64,000 nt of DNA from CAWIHS01 sp963836005 (GCA_963836005.1 CAWIHS010000006.1:558001-622000), one strand, 5' to 3'; shown: positions 1-9,107, counted from the stretch's first letter. Numbers and translations: made by a program. Notes: a model not told the origin generated them from the sequence alone.

Positions 1-478
1 TCTCGGCTTCCAACTGCATGGGACGGGCTGCTATTTTTCTTAATTTTTCCAATTCGACATTCAGTAACTGAGTTTTATTCTTTAATTGCTGTTCAGATTG
101 GCTAAGATGTGTATTATTTTCTTTAAAAGTAGTTAAATCGCTACTCATAGCATCATATTTGGCTTTCATTTCAGCCACATCCTGCTGAGCTTTGGCCAGC
201 TGGGTGCGGGCCACGGGAGTGTCAATCAGAAAACGGCTGAGAACCCAACCCTCTAGACCCTGAGGCGTTCTGGCTCTGGCATAACCGGATTCTTCCTTTA
301 AAATAGTTAGCGGTGTTCCGCTCTTAATGATTTTGGTGATTTTATATCCGGTTCCTTTTCCGGAACGCATATTGATCTCTAACTGATCGCTGACGTAAAG
401 TGTTTTTGCATAAGCCGTTGTGACACCTGCAAGTAGTAATAGCGCAACAATTATCAGCTGTTTGTTTATTATTAACAT
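1..478 (-). CDS. SH3-domain envelope protein with coiled coil (partial, C-terminus off window)
   Basis: Reading leftward from an ATG at 478, the frame stays open to the window edge (159 codons). Residues 1-24 form a signal peptide ending near TAYA. Residues 26-85 look like a bacterial SH3 domain (motif INMRSGKGTGYKI, then GWVLSRFL). A long heptad-like Lys/Glu/Gln/Leu-rich coiled coil follows. This is the layout of the YgiM/TIGR04211 family of periplasmic SH3 proteins, which normally end in one C-terminal membrane anchor; that part lies outside the window. The role is probably envelope-associated, substrate unknown. No neighbour in the window explains it. Confidence 0.8.
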   Translation of the reverse strand, partial: MLIINKQLIIVALLLLAGVTTAYAKTLYVSDQLEINMRSGKGTGYKITKIIKSGTPLTILKEESGYARARTPQGLEGWVLSRFLIDTPVARTQLAKAQQDVAEMKAKYDAMSSDLTTFKENNTHLSQSEQQLKNKTQLLNVELEKLRKIAARPMQLEAE

Positions 479-698
479 TTCGAATCCTTTTAATTGAACA
501 GATATTATCCTAAATTCTGTTCAAGGATTCTAGTATTGTTTAATTTTTGCGCTTAAGCCGGCAAAATATGACAGAGAATAAGAGATATTTTCCTGAAAAC
601 ATGAATAAGTCGGCATTTGTTATTATGCTGAGGGTCAATTGTCATATTGTTGTCATATAAAGGCTGCTCATGCAAAGGTGTTCTTAAAGCACTGAATG

Positions 699-1247
699 TT
701 AATTGGCCAGTGGTTTGTTGATCATACCGATTACTCGTTTTATGACCTGTAAATAATTAATATTTTCCACGCCTTCAAGCCCCAGTTGCATAACGGTTTT
801 TTTAAGCGCAGCCAGATCAGTGGATTCACAGTTTATGGTGGATACTCTTGCGCCGTTAATTAAAATTATCCCAACTTCGCAAATCGTTTTGTTAACCATA
901 TAGGCAAAGCGTTGTTTATGGACATTGACTCGCTGCAGATCTGGATGAGCGTCGATAACTTCGAGGAATTTATCCTGCGTATAAGAGTTTGTGTCCAGCT
1001 CGGGGGGCTTAACTTTAAAGGCAGGAAACACGTCGCTTAATAAGAATTCTCTGCTAAGAGGAAAGTCTGCCTTGAACAATGGATTCCATTGTTCAAAACC
1101 ATCAACGCTTTGTACATACGTTTTAATGTCCATTTTGCTATCACGTATTTTAGTGTTATTTTCATTATTAGTCCTGGACATTATATAGATTTCATCTGAA
1201 TGTCTTTCCCATAATTTTTCTGGTACAGGTTCGGATAAGCGAGTCAT
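699..1247 (-). CDS. Conserved-looking protein, possibly CYTH-like; true start probably upstream
   Basis: 182 residues from the first ATG, with no signal peptide. The N-terminal part has the alternating charged pattern YIMSRTNNENNTKIRD followed by MDIKTYVQ, which resembles the strand-rich core of CYTH/triphosphate-tunnel proteins; this is a weak family guess. The same frame is open upstream to 1424 and encodes plausible protein (NPRFEFRSFGQDF, just before the ATG). No ATG, GTG or TTG exists there, but an ATA codon at 1338-1340 has GGAG about 7 bases before it. The divergent neighbour is a DHH exopolyphosphatase-type gene, which would fit a polyphosphate context. Function not established. Confidence 0.6.
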   Translation of the reverse strand: MTRLSEPVPEKLWERHSDEIYIMSRTNNENNTKIRDSKMDIKTYVQSVDGFEQWNPLFKADFPLSREFLLSDVFPAFKVKPPELDTNSYTQDKFLEVIDAHPDLQRVNVHKQRFAYMVNKTICEVGIILINGARVSTINCESTDLAALKKTVMQLGLEGVENINYLQVIKRVIGMINKPLAN

Positions 1248-1486
1248 CAGTGAAGCGGCGTCTGAAAAGTCCTGACCAAAGGAACGAAATTCAAACCTTG
1301 GGTTTGATTTTTCACCGATGTTGACAGCAGTAGTGTTTATGTACAGACTCCAGATTTTTGGTGGAAGGTAAATACATATATTAATATACGCGGAAGAAAA
1401 TATCTTGATATACTTTACTTCAGTTTAAAACAATTGCCTTAAAGATCTGCCTAAGGTTTGGCAATTGTAATGTGGTTCAAGAAAGA

Positions 1487-2590
1487 ATGAAACAGGATCA
1501 AATGCAGACATTAAGTTTAAAACAATTTCTCATGCAAGCCGGTGAGAAACTCGCTAATAATACTGATGTACGGCTTGTGATGGGTAATGAGTCGGCTGAT
1601 CTCGATTCCATTATCTGCGCCCTGCTGCTGTCATACGGGTATGCCTTGCAGGATAAATGCGCGGTTATTCCAGTGATAAACTGTGCAAGGGAAGACTACC
1701 GGTTGCGCACCGAATCATACGGTTTATTAAAACGCTATGATATCGATGCAGGCGATCTGATATTTTTTGAGGATCTTCCAGCTGACTGGCTTGATTCACC
1801 TGGCAAGCTGAGCATCACCCTGGTTGATCATAATCTGTTGCCGGATAAACTGCTCGGCTGGAGTGACAATGTTGCCGCTATCCTGGATCATCATCATGAT
1901 ACAGGCCTGTATCTGTATGCTGATCCCAGAATACTGGCTGCTGTTGGTTCATGTTCAACCCTGGTCGCAGAATATCTGATGAATCAAACCGCTGTCGTGA
2001 TTAGTGAAGAGCTAGCGACCCTGCTATTGGCTGCTATTCTTGTGGATACCATAAACCTGGATCCTTCCCAGGGCAGAGTGACAGCAATGGATATTTCAGT
2101 GGCATCCCGACTGAGAAAAATCTCTAAGGAAAATCCGCAAAAGCTTTATCAGGATCTGCAGGCAATGAAAGGGGATGTTAGTGGTTTGTCTTCGGCAGAA
2201 TTATTACGCAAGGATTATAAGCAATGGACGACAGCAAATTTAACTTATGGAATTGCCAGTGTGCCTGTACCTCTTCAGCAATGGCTGCAGCAAGACTCTC
2301 AGGCAGTTCATGCTATAAGAGCATTTATGCAGACACGGCAGTTGTTTTTCTTAATTGTCATGACGGCCTATGTCGCAGATACATTTACTCGAGAAATGCT
2401 GATTTGCTGTGAACGGCATGATGATGTGCTCTTGCTTGAAAACTTATTTAATCATGCAGGCCTACAGCTAACAGAACTCAACGAAATTCCGGAAGTTGAA
2501 TGTTTTTGTAAAGCCTATCATCAGTCTGGAGTAAATTTTTCGCGCAAAAAAATCCAGCCTGTGATCGCTGACTTAATTAAACAGCTGTAA
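1487..2590 (+). CDS. DHH-family phosphoesterase, exopolyphosphatase/pyrophosphatase-like
   Basis: About 367 residues. The N-terminal DHH domain shows the metal-binding signatures of the family: GNESADLDSI near residue 35, LVDHN near 120 and the DHH motif in ILDHHHDT near 140. The C-terminal half fits a DHHA2 domain. This matches the PPX1/prune/family II pyrophosphatase group, which hydrolyse short-chain polyphosphate or pyrophosphate with Mn in the cytoplasm. The start is uncertain: GTG at 1472, ATG at 1487 and ATG at 1502 (with AGGA before it) are all in frame. It is followed after 4 bases by the YcgL gene, so the two are probably cotranscribed. Confidence 0.82.
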   Translation: MKQDQMQTLSLKQFLMQAGEKLANNTDVRLVMGNESADLDSIICALLLSYGYALQDKCAVIPVINCAREDYRLRTESYGLLKRYDIDAGDLIFFEDLPADWLDSPGKLSITLVDHNLLPDKLLGWSDNVAAILDHHHDTGLYLYADPRILAAVGSCSTLVAEYLMNQTAVVISEELATLLLAAILVDTINLDPSQGRVTAMDISVASRLRKISKENPQKLYQDLQAMKGDVSGLSSAELLRKDYKQWTTANLTYGIASVPVPLQQWLQQDSQAVHAIRAFMQTRQLFFLIVMTAYVADTFTREMLICCERHDDVLLLENLFNHAGLQLTELNEIPEVECFCKAYHQSGVNFSRKKIQPVIADLIKQL

Positions 2591-2594
2591 AACT

Positions 2595-2882
2595 ATGCAG
2601 ACTTATATCTATAAAGGACACAAAAAACACCAAAGTTATCTTTTTATTGAAAATATAGATGATTTTTCTCGTGTTCCGGAAAGTCTGCTTCAGGTGCTTG
2701 GAAATCTGGAATTTGTAATGCAACTGGAACTGACAGTAAATCGCAAGCTGGCATTGTCAGACCCGGAGAAGGTAATACAGGAGCTGCTGGAAAAGGGTTA
2801 TTATTTGCAACTGCCGAATGATTTAGACAAATTACCTCTCGCAGATAAAAAGCCTCCGTCGAACTATATTCCTGAGGTATAA
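2595..2882 (+). CDS. ycgL: YcgL-domain protein
   Basis: 95 residues, the normal length for the YcgL (DUF709) family found almost only in Gammaproteobacteria. The family pattern is visible: YKGHKKHQSYLFIE at the start, DDFSRVPESLL, the central RKLALSDPEKV stretch and GYYLQLP near the C-terminus. The biochemical role of the family is unknown. It starts 4 bases after the exopolyphosphatase-type gene and probably shares its mRNA. The first residues are MQTYIYK, so no alternative start is needed. Confidence 0.88.
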   Translation: MQTYIYKGHKKHQSYLFIENIDDFSRVPESLLQVLGNLEFVMQLELTVNRKLALSDPEKVIQELLEKGYYLQLPNDLDKLPLADKKPPSNYIPEV

Positions 2883-2909
2883 CGCTTCGGCTGGTAACCG
2901 CTAAAGGAC

Positions 2910-2957
2910 AACGGTTTCTTTATTGACTTCGGGGTCAATTCCGGCCCTGGAACCGTT
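2910..2957. other. Nested inverted repeat between ycgL and argF
   Basis: An outer stem AACGGTT (2910-2916) / AACCGTT (2951-2957) encloses an inner hairpin ATTGAC-TTCGGG-GTCAAT (2922-2939). It lies just past the ycgL stop and between convergent genes, so it may act as a transcript-end structure. It lacks a clear U tract, so a simple intrinsic terminator is not shown. Confidence 0.4.
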
Positions 2958-3073
2958 TAACATATTATTTTATCTGTGTTTTATCGATTTAGAAAAGTCA
3001 ATTGTGAGCTAATTGTTACCAAGCGATTCATCTTGTGGTTACGCTTTTACTCATTAGTTAGTGTTCGGGCTGC

Positions 3074-4000
3074 TTATTTGAGTGCTGACTCCATTAAGAA
3101 TTCCAGCAAAGCTTTCTGCGCATGCAAACGGTTACCGGCTTCATCCCACACCACGCTCTGTTTTCCATCAATCACTGAAGCACTGACTTCCTCGCCGCGG
3201 TGAGCCGGCAGGCAGTGCATAAAGATAGCATCTTTATCTGCCTGCGCCATAAGCTCATCATCAACGATATAACCTTTGAAAGCACGCTCACGTTTAAGTT
3301 GTTCCTCTTCCTGGCCCATCGAGGTCCATACATCAGTCACGATCAGGTCACAACCCGCTGCAGCATCTTTGGGTTCGCGAATGATTTCTACGTGATCCCC
3401 TGCCGCAGTAAATATGCTTTGTTCAGGATCATAACCTTCCGGACAGGCAATATTTAATTTAAAACCCCACTGGCGTGCCGCGTTAATGTAAGAATGGCAC
3501 ATATTGTTACCGTCACCAATCCAGGCAACGGTTTTGCCTTCAATACTGCCCCTGTGTTCCTGGTAGCACTGCATGTCGGCCAATAACTGACAGGGATGAT
3601 ACAGATCAGTCAGAGCATTAATGACTGGCACTGAAGAGTAGTTGGTAAAAGTTTGCAGTTTTTCGTGTTCGAACGTTCGGATCATGATAAGGTCAACCAT
3701 TTGAGAAAGTACACGTGCACTGTCTTCAATCGGTTCTCCACGCCCCAACTGAGTATCTCGGGGAGATAAAAAGATCGCACCGCCGCCAAACTGTAACATG
3801 CCCGTTTCAAATGACACCCGGGTACGGGTTGATGATTTTTCAAATATCATACCCAGTACGCGGTTTTTCAAGGGTTCATATATATCGCCGGCCTGCTGTA
3901 TCTGCTTGAGCACCGTGGCGCGATGAGTTAAGTTCTTTATCTCATCACTAGTGAGATCCATGAGTGTCAAAAAGTGGCGTAAATGATTTGATGTCGTCAT
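3074..4000 (-). CDS. argF: Ornithine carbamoyltransferase
   Basis: 308 residues, typical length. It makes citrulline from ornithine and carbamoyl phosphate in arginine synthesis (cytoplasm, usually a trimer). The carbamoyl-phosphate loop SSTRT is at residues 56-60, the HPCQ motif follows TDLY, and the ornithine-binding HCLPAH motif is near residue 264, followed by RGEEV. It lies 30 bases downstream of argD on the same strand, so argD-argF form an operon. The start at 4000 is backed by GGAGAG a few bases upstream on the coding strand. Confidence 0.96.
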   Translation of the reverse strand: MTTSNHLRHFLTLMDLTSDEIKNLTHRATVLKQIQQAGDIYEPLKNRVLGMIFEKSSTRTRVSFETGMLQFGGGAIFLSPRDTQLGRGEPIEDSARVLSQMVDLIMIRTFEHEKLQTFTNYSSVPVINALTDLYHPCQLLADMQCYQEHRGSIEGKTVAWIGDGNNMCHSYINAARQWGFKLNIACPEGYDPEQSIFTAAGDHVEIIREPKDAAAGCDLIVTDVWTSMGQEEEQLKRERAFKGYIVDDELMAQADKDAIFMHCLPAHRGEEVSASVIDGKQSVVWDEAGNRLHAQKALLEFLMESALK

Positions 4001-4030
4001 TATTTCTCTCCTGCCGGGCTGGTGTTTTAC

Positions 4031-5218
4031 TTATTCACTAACAAATTCGTTAATCAGTGCAACTACCTTATTGATAATTTCATCAGCCTGCTCGTCACTG
4101 ATTATCAATGCGGGTAATAAACGAATCACACGGTCAGCGGTAACATTGATCAACAACTGCCTGTGCAGAGCCTGTAGCACCAGTTCGCTACAGGGCCGAT
4201 CCAGTTCTATACCAATCATCAGGCCTTTACCGCGGATATCAATGACCGCAGACTGATCAGCCAGTCGCTGTTTAAACGTCTGCAGGAAATAATCACCTAA
4301 TTCTAAAGCGCGCTGATCCAGTTTTTGCTTTTCTAAAGTATGGATCGTTGCCAGTGCCGCTGCACAGGCTAATGGGTTGCCACCAAAGGTGGAGCCATGG
4401 CTGCCGGGAACCAGCACCTGGGCAGCTTTGCCCCTGGCAATACAGGCGCCGACAGGAAAACCATTGCCCAGTCCTTTGGCCAGAGTCATAACATCCGGAG
4501 TGACCTGGCTATGCTGTGCTGCAAACCATTTGCCGGTTCGGCAGACACCGGTTTGTATTTCATCCAGGATCATAAGCCAGTCATTGTCATCACAAAGTGC
4601 TCGGATCTGCTGAAGATAATTTTTCTCAGGAGTGGCCAGACCGCCTTCACCCTGAATCGGTTCAAGCATAATAGCTACAGTGCTGTGATTTTCCAGCGCA
4701 GCTTTTTTTAAAGCATCAAAGTCAGCATAGTCAACATGCACAAAGCCGGGCAGCAGGGGTTCGAATCCGGCCTGGATCCTGGGGTTCCCGGTGGCAGACA
4801 GGGTGCACAGGGTTCTGCCGTGAAAACTTTTATTGGCGACAATAATAACAGGCAGATCGATACCTTTATCATGTCCGTAACGTCTCGCCAGTTTAATGGC
4901 TGCCTCGTTGGCTTCTGCACCAGAATTACAGAAAAACGCCCGATCCATGTCAGACAGTTCACATAATTTATCTGCTAATGCTTCCTGATTAGGGATGCCG
5001 TAAAGGTTTGAGGTATGCATCAAGGTAGCGGCCTGATCCGCTATAGCTTTTGCAACTGCAGGGTGGGCGTGCCCCAGACCACACACAGCGATACCGGTTA
5101 AAGCATCCAGATAGCGGGTGCCCTGTTCATTATAGAGATAAGCGCCTTCACCCCGGACAAAACTCACAGGCAGGCGGCCATAGGTATTCATAATGTGATC
5201 AGACATATTTGAGTCCAA
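4031..5218 (-). CDS. argD: Acetylornithine aminotransferase (PLP, class III)
   Basis: 395 residues. It converts N-acetylglutamate semialdehyde to N-acetylornithine with glutamate as donor. Class III aminotransferase features are present: SGAEANEAAIKLAR (PLP phosphate binding), the LDEIQTGVCRTGK segment (Asp to the pyridine nitrogen) and the Schiff-base lysine in TLAKGLGNG. STFGGNPLACAAA is also typical of ArgD. Related enzymes act on succinylornithine or GABA, but the adjacent argF favours arginine synthesis. Confidence 0.94.
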   Translation of the reverse strand: MDSNMSDHIMNTYGRLPVSFVRGEGAYLYNEQGTRYLDALTGIAVCGLGHAHPAVAKAIADQAATLMHTSNLYGIPNQEALADKLCELSDMDRAFFCNSGAEANEAAIKLARRYGHDKGIDLPVIIVANKSFHGRTLCTLSATGNPRIQAGFEPLLPGFVHVDYADFDALKKAALENHSTVAIMLEPIQGEGGLATPEKNYLQQIRALCDDNDWLMILDEIQTGVCRTGKWFAAQHSQVTPDVMTLAKGLGNGFPVGACIARGKAAQVLVPGSHGSTFGGNPLACAAALATIHTLEKQKLDQRALELGDYFLQTFKQRLADQSAVIDIRGKGLMIGIELDRPCSELVLQALHRQLLINVTADRVIRLLPALIISDEQADEIINKVVALINEFVSE

Positions 5219-5309
5219 CTTTATCGATTCTTATTTAGCATGTGGTAAAGTGAGACTATATCAGCGTATCCATAAGATAGGTGATATCAATCACTTAGTG
5301 CAAACAAAA

Positions 5310-5396
5310 GTAACATCTCAATAACTCCGTGCAGTTTAAGTTCCTTCCCCCTGATATGGGGAGGGGATCTTGCACGGACTTATTGAGAAGAGTTAC
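5310..5396. repeat. Family-1 inverted-repeat element, copy 1 (MITE-like)
   Basis: About 87 bases with ends GTAACATCTCAATAACTCCG and the inverse complement CGGACTTATTGAGAAG..GTTAC. Close copies lie at 15710-15795 and 43350-43505. The middle carries TTCCTTCCCCCTGAT with a pairing GGGGAGGGG stretch. This copy lacks an obvious target-site duplication (flanks AAACAAAA and TAAAAATT), so it is probably the oldest. It fills much of the 364-base gap between argD and the Nudix gene. The rest of that gap shows no further gene. Confidence 0.8.
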
Positions 5397-5582
5397 TAAA
5401 AATTTACATGCTAAAATAAAAAAGCAGTCAACAAGGACTGCTTATAAGTAAACCGGTTATTCTAGTTATTATTTCTATAGACTGCAAGTCATATTTTTAT
5501 GGAATTGAACGTTAATTTTAAGCATAATTGCATGAATTTCACCTATATGTTGAACGGACTATAAATTCACTAAAGGAAATCT

Positions 5583-6464
5583 ATGTCTGTAATAGAAACA
5601 AGGAACCAGGCGTATTTAAACTGGATCCATGAATGCAATACCTATCAGTCAGAGGACTTTATTCCTTTTTACATAAATGATACGGTGCTGGGTTTAGTTC
5701 ATCGTAATAAATTAACGGTGTTTAAGACACACCCGGATATTTTTTTTATTAGCGGAACTTATAGCAGCGAATCGATAACGTTTCAGCCCCATATAAACAC
5801 CTTTGAACTGCGAACTGAGGCCGCTGCTCAGGTAGCCTGTGACTGGCTGGCATCCGGTGTGATCACCTCCTGGGTCGGTGAGCAATATAATGTGTTATCG
5901 GGATTTAATCATTCGTCGTTTTTCACGATTGAACGGGCCGCTTCCTCGATACTGGGGATTAAAAAATATGGTATCCACCTCAATGCCTGGGTAAAAAAGC
6001 AGGATGAGCTCTTTATCTGGGTAGCCAGACGTGCGCAGAATAAAGCGACTTTCCCCGGCAAACTGGATCATCTCGTTGCCGGAGGTCATGGCAGCGGTTA
6101 TAGTATTCAGCAAACCATGCTCAAAGAATGTGCTGAAGAAGCCAATATTCCTGAATCCCTGGCCCGGCAGGCAATGCCGGTTGGACTGATTTCCTATATC
6201 ATGGACATAGGTGAAAGATTGCAGCAGGACAATCTGTTTGTCTATGATCTGCAATTACCGCAGAGCTTTATCCCGCATAATACTGACGGAGAAGCAGAAG
6301 AATTTTTTCTCTGGCCGATAGAAAAAGTGCTGGAGGTGGTTGCCAATACCCGGGACTTCAAGACCAATTGTAATCTGGTCATCATCGATTTTGCTTTACG
6401 TCATGGCTACCTGAAACCGGATGAACCATTATATACTGATATCTGTATGGGATTAAGACAGTAA
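5583..6464 (+). CDS. Nudix hydrolase with DUF4743-type N-terminal domain
   Basis: 293 residues. Residues 1-120 match the DUF4743-type domain that precedes a Nudix fold in plant, fungal and bacterial thiamine-diphosphate-related hydrolases (yeast Tnr3/YJR142W type). The Nudix box is in VAGGHGSGYS with KECAEEANI about residues 182-205. The KECxEEA part keeps the metal-binding glutamates, while the usual first Glu of the box is not in its canonical place, as is common in this subfamily. The likely reaction is diphosphate hydrolysis of damaged thiamine diphosphate analogues; this is a family inference. AAAGGAAAT sits before the ATG. Confidence 0.82.
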   Translation: MSVIETRNQAYLNWIHECNTYQSEDFIPFYINDTVLGLVHRNKLTVFKTHPDIFFISGTYSSESITFQPHINTFELRTEAAAQVACDWLASGVITSWVGEQYNVLSGFNHSSFFTIERAASSILGIKKYGIHLNAWVKKQDELFIWVARRAQNKATFPGKLDHLVAGGHGSGYSIQQTMLKECAEEANIPESLARQAMPVGLISYIMDIGERLQQDNLFVYDLQLPQSFIPHNTDGEAEEFFLWPIEKVLEVVANTRDFKTNCNLVIIDFALRHGYLKPDEPLYTDICMGLRQ

Positions 6465-6586
6465 AAAATAAAGCGTCACTGCTCAGCGCAGCGAATAATA
6501 TTGTGCTGGCTGCCAATTTTTATGCTTTGAAGTTATACGGTATATTAGTAAGCCCCTGATTAGTACAACTAAAGGAACCCCCTATT

Positions 6587-7027
6587 TTGAAAAAGCAACT
6601 GCACCTGTTTAAATACCTGCTATTGATGATAATGACATTAAGCCTTTTACAAGGCTGTCAAGCTTTAGATGCTCAGAAAAAAAATAATAGCCTGGATACT
6701 GTCTTGCGATTATACAATGAATCTTTACACTGGGAAGAATGGGCAACCGCAATGTCCCTGTACAAACCTGAACCGGGTCAAGATGATGCTTTGCCTGACT
6801 CTCAGAATCAGAATATGCAAATGTTTGAGAATATAGATGTGACTGAAGTAAAAAAAGCTGCTGTTACTATAAATCCTGAACAAACCCGGGCACAAACCTC
6901 GATCGTCATTGAGTATCACTTAAGCAATAGCAACAAAATAAAAAAAATCCATCATCCCATGACGTGGTGGTATAACGAAGAGTACAAAACCTGGCATACC
7001 AGTACACCCTTGCCGGATTTTAAATAG
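6587..7027 (+). CDS. Small lipoprotein, unrecognised
   Basis: 146 residues from a TTG codon. AAAGGA sits 10 bases upstream (6571-6576) and decides the start. A lysine-rich N-terminus, a hydrophobic stretch and the lipobox LLQGC place the mature Cys near residue 24, so it is a predicted lipoprotein. The rest contains a Trp-rich segment (MTWWYNEEYKTWHTS) near the C-terminus and resembles small NTF2-like or DUF-type periplasmic lipoproteins, without a safe family match. It lies between the Nudix and glycerate kinase genes on the same strand. Confidence 0.75.
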   Translation: MKKQLHLFKYLLLMIMTLSLLQGCQALDAQKKNNSLDTVLRLYNESLHWEEWATAMSLYKPEPGQDDALPDSQNQNMQMFENIDVTEVKKAAVTINPEQTRAQTSIVIEYHLSNSNKIKKIHHPMTWWYNEEYKTWHTSTPLPDFK

Positions 7028-7063
7028 CTGCTTGAAACAGTTTCTGACAGGATCATTGCGTAG

Positions 7064-8230
7064 ATGAATATCTTAATCGCACCAGATTCACTCAAGGGAA
7101 GTTTGAGTGCTGTAGATTTCTGTAATATATCCGCAGCATCCATAAAACGACTTTTTCCCGACGCCAATCTATATTTAATGCCTATGGCGGACGGCGGTGA
7201 AGGAAGTATAGATGCCATCCTGGCCAATTCATCCGGACAGCTACAGCAAGTAACCGTGATGAATCCAGCAGGGCTTATGATAGAGGCGCAATACGCCATT
7301 CTTGATGATGACAATACTGCTGTGATCGAAATGGCGCAGGCCTCAGGTTTACCATTGCTTGATGCAGCTGAAAAGGATCCGTTATACACCTCCAGTGATG
7401 GTACTGGTGAACTGATAATCCATGCACTGGATAAAGGCTGCCGCCGGTTTATCATTGGTCTGGGCGGCAGTGCTACTAATGATGGTGGTGTGGGTATGCT
7501 GCGGGCTTTAGGAGCCATATTCCTGGATAAGAAAGGGCTTGCGATTAAACCCGGCGGTAAATATCTGCAGGATATTGAAACGATTGAATTATCCAGCTTT
7601 GACAGTCGTATTGCGCGGAGTGAAATTATCATTGCCGGAGATGTGACCAATCCATTGCTGGGAGAAAACGGAGCTACTTATACTTTCGGGCCGCAAAAAG
7701 GTGCCACAGCCTACAGTCTTGAACTACTGGAAACAGCAATGGCACATTTTACCTTTAAGACTGCAACTCTTTTCAATCCGCAAGTTAAGCTTCTGGCAGC
7801 AGAGGCTGGAAGCGGCGCTGCCGGCGGAATGGGGTTTGCGTTGATGGCCTATTGTCAGGCCAAAATGAAAAGCGGCTTTGAGTTGATCGCTGAAATGGCT
7901 CGTCTGGATAACTTGATAGCCGAGAGGAACATCGACTTGATTATAACGGGTGAAGGGCAATTTGATAATCAGAGCCTTAATGGCAAGCTGGTCGGACGTC
8001 TTAGTGAAAAAGCACAACAGTACGATATACCCGTGATTGTATTATGCGGTAGTATTGGTGAGGATATTGATTATCAATCTATCGGTCAACACATAGCCCT
8101 GTTCAGTTTAAACCGCGGACCATCTTCTCTGGAATATGCCATGAACAATACAGCCAGTTTGCTTGAAGACGCAATGTTCAATATCATTAAGGTATTAAAA
8201 TTCAGCTTTGCGCGAAAAAATCCGGGTTAA
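7064..8230 (+). CDS. Glycerate kinase (GarK/GlxK family)
   Basis: 388 residues, full length for the type I glycerate kinase family. It phosphorylates glycerate to 2-phosphoglycerate. Family markers: N-terminal IAPDSLKGSLSA, MADGGEGS near residue 43, the glycine-rich GLGGSATNDGGVGML near 140 and ITGEGQFDNQSLNGK near 290. In an autotroph it could salvage photorespiratory glycerate formed after RuBisCO oxygenation; that link is inference, since the cbb operon is 9 kb away. Confidence 0.93.
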   Translation: MNILIAPDSLKGSLSAVDFCNISAASIKRLFPDANLYLMPMADGGEGSIDAILANSSGQLQQVTVMNPAGLMIEAQYAILDDDNTAVIEMAQASGLPLLDAAEKDPLYTSSDGTGELIIHALDKGCRRFIIGLGGSATNDGGVGMLRALGAIFLDKKGLAIKPGGKYLQDIETIELSSFDSRIARSEIIIAGDVTNPLLGENGATYTFGPQKGATAYSLELLETAMAHFTFKTATLFNPQVKLLAAEAGSGAAGGMGFALMAYCQAKMKSGFELIAEMARLDNLIAERNIDLIITGEGQFDNQSLNGKLVGRLSEKAQQYDIPVIVLCGSIGEDIDYQSIGQHIALFSLNRGPSSLEYAMNNTASLLEDAMFNIIKVLKFSFARKNPG

Positions 8231-8421
8231 TATAGGGTTAAAAGGTATTTTTGCCGATAAAGGTTTAGAGTATAAAGCAACTATTTTGTGGGCAAACTAA
8301 CTCTTGTTGTTTGGCAGAAAACTGAGGATGTTATTCTTAAACCTTAAATTGAGCTATGCTTACTCTGGAGGCGGTGATTTTTCAGAAGGGATTGAATTCA
8401 TTGGTTTTGTCTGAAATCATA

Positions 8422-8451
8422 TTGAAATACAGGTACTTATTTCATTAGAAT
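8422..8451 (+). promoter_or_regulatory. Possible sigma70-type promoter of the globule-like protein gene
   Basis: TTGAAA (8422-8427) and TAGAAT (8446-8451) are separated by 18 bases and lie just upstream of the strong ribosome binding site GGGAGA at 8467. The call rests on spacing and consensus only. Confidence 0.35.
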
Positions 8452-8477
8452 ATAAGCTACTACTTTGGGAGATTAAC

Positions 8478-9107
8478 ATGAAAGCTATTGCAAAATATTG
8501 TGTCGTTGTCATGACCACAGGTATTATGGGACTTGCTGCGAGTTCTGCTTGTGCCTGGAACAGCAGTTGGGACGATGATGATGATTACTGGGGTGGTCCC
8601 TGGGGCGGAGGTCCCTGGTACGGTGGAGGTTATCCAGGCTATGGCGGGGGGTATCCCGGTTATGGTGGTTATCCACGATACGAAGGGGGGTATCCCGGGT
8701 ATGGTGGTTATCCACGTTACGGTCATTCTCAGCGTTATGGTTATGGAAGGGGGTATCCCGGGTATGGTCGCAGCTACCCTCCTTATGGTTATGGCGCTGG
8801 TTATCCTTCTGGCGGTGCTCAGTATGACAGTGGCGCAGCTCCTCAATATGACTATAGTACGCCTCAGTATGACAGTGGCGCAGCTCCTCAATATGACTAT
8901 AGTACGCCTCAGTATGACAGCGGTGCGGCTCAATATGACAGCAGTGCGGCTCAATATGACAGCAGTGCGGCTCAGTATGACAGCAGTACTCAAAACAATA
9001 GCGGCGATACGCAATATGATAGCGGAAGCTACTATAACCAGCAGCAGGATAGCGGAACACAACCTTATGCCTATCCTGATTCTGGCAGTTTTGAGAACGA
9101 CAATTAA
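8478..9107 (+). CDS. Secreted Gly/Tyr/Trp-rich repeat protein, sulfur-globule-protein-like
   Basis: 209 residues. A clear signal peptide (residues 1-26, cleavage after SACA) is followed by an acidic DDDDD patch, then WGGPWGGG and many GYPGYGG / YPRYGG repeats (about 35-115). Next come a 15-residue repeat (QYDSGAAPQYDYSTP, two copies) and 7-residue QYDSSAA repeats. Chromatiaceae sulfur globule proteins (SgpA/B/C) are also small exported Gly/aromatic repeat proteins coating periplasmic sulfur globules, so that role is plausible in a RuBisCO-bearing oxidiser. Amino-acid bias alone cannot prove homology; a cell-surface or matrix protein is the alternative. GGGAGATTAAC gives a strong ribosome binding site. 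Confidence 0.75.
   Translation: MKAIAKYCVVVMTTGIMGLAASSACAWNSSWDDDDDYWGGPWGGGPWYGGGYPGYGGGYPGYGGYPRYEGGYPGYGGYPRYGHSQRYGYGRGYPGYGRSYPPYGYGAGYPSGGAQYDSGAAPQYDYSTPQYDSGAAPQYDYSTPQYDSGAAQYDSSAAQYDSSAAQYDSSTQNNSGDTQYDSGSYYNQQQDSGTQPYAYPDSGSFENDN
8820..8993. repeat. Coding tandem repeats (45-bp and 21-bp units)
   Basis: Two identical 45-bp units (8820-8864 and 8865-8909) are followed by 21-bp units of the form CARTATGACAGCRGTGCGGCT up to about 8993. All units are multiples of three, so copy changes keep the reading frame. Confidence 0.85.

Noticed and set aside
991..1188. 65-residue plus-strand ORF
   Set aside because: Shadow of the minus-strand gene at 699-1247 with no start signal.
8820..8993. 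Tandem repeats considered as a CRISPR array
   Set aside because: Units are contiguous, multiples of three and coding; there are no spacers and no cas genes in the window.
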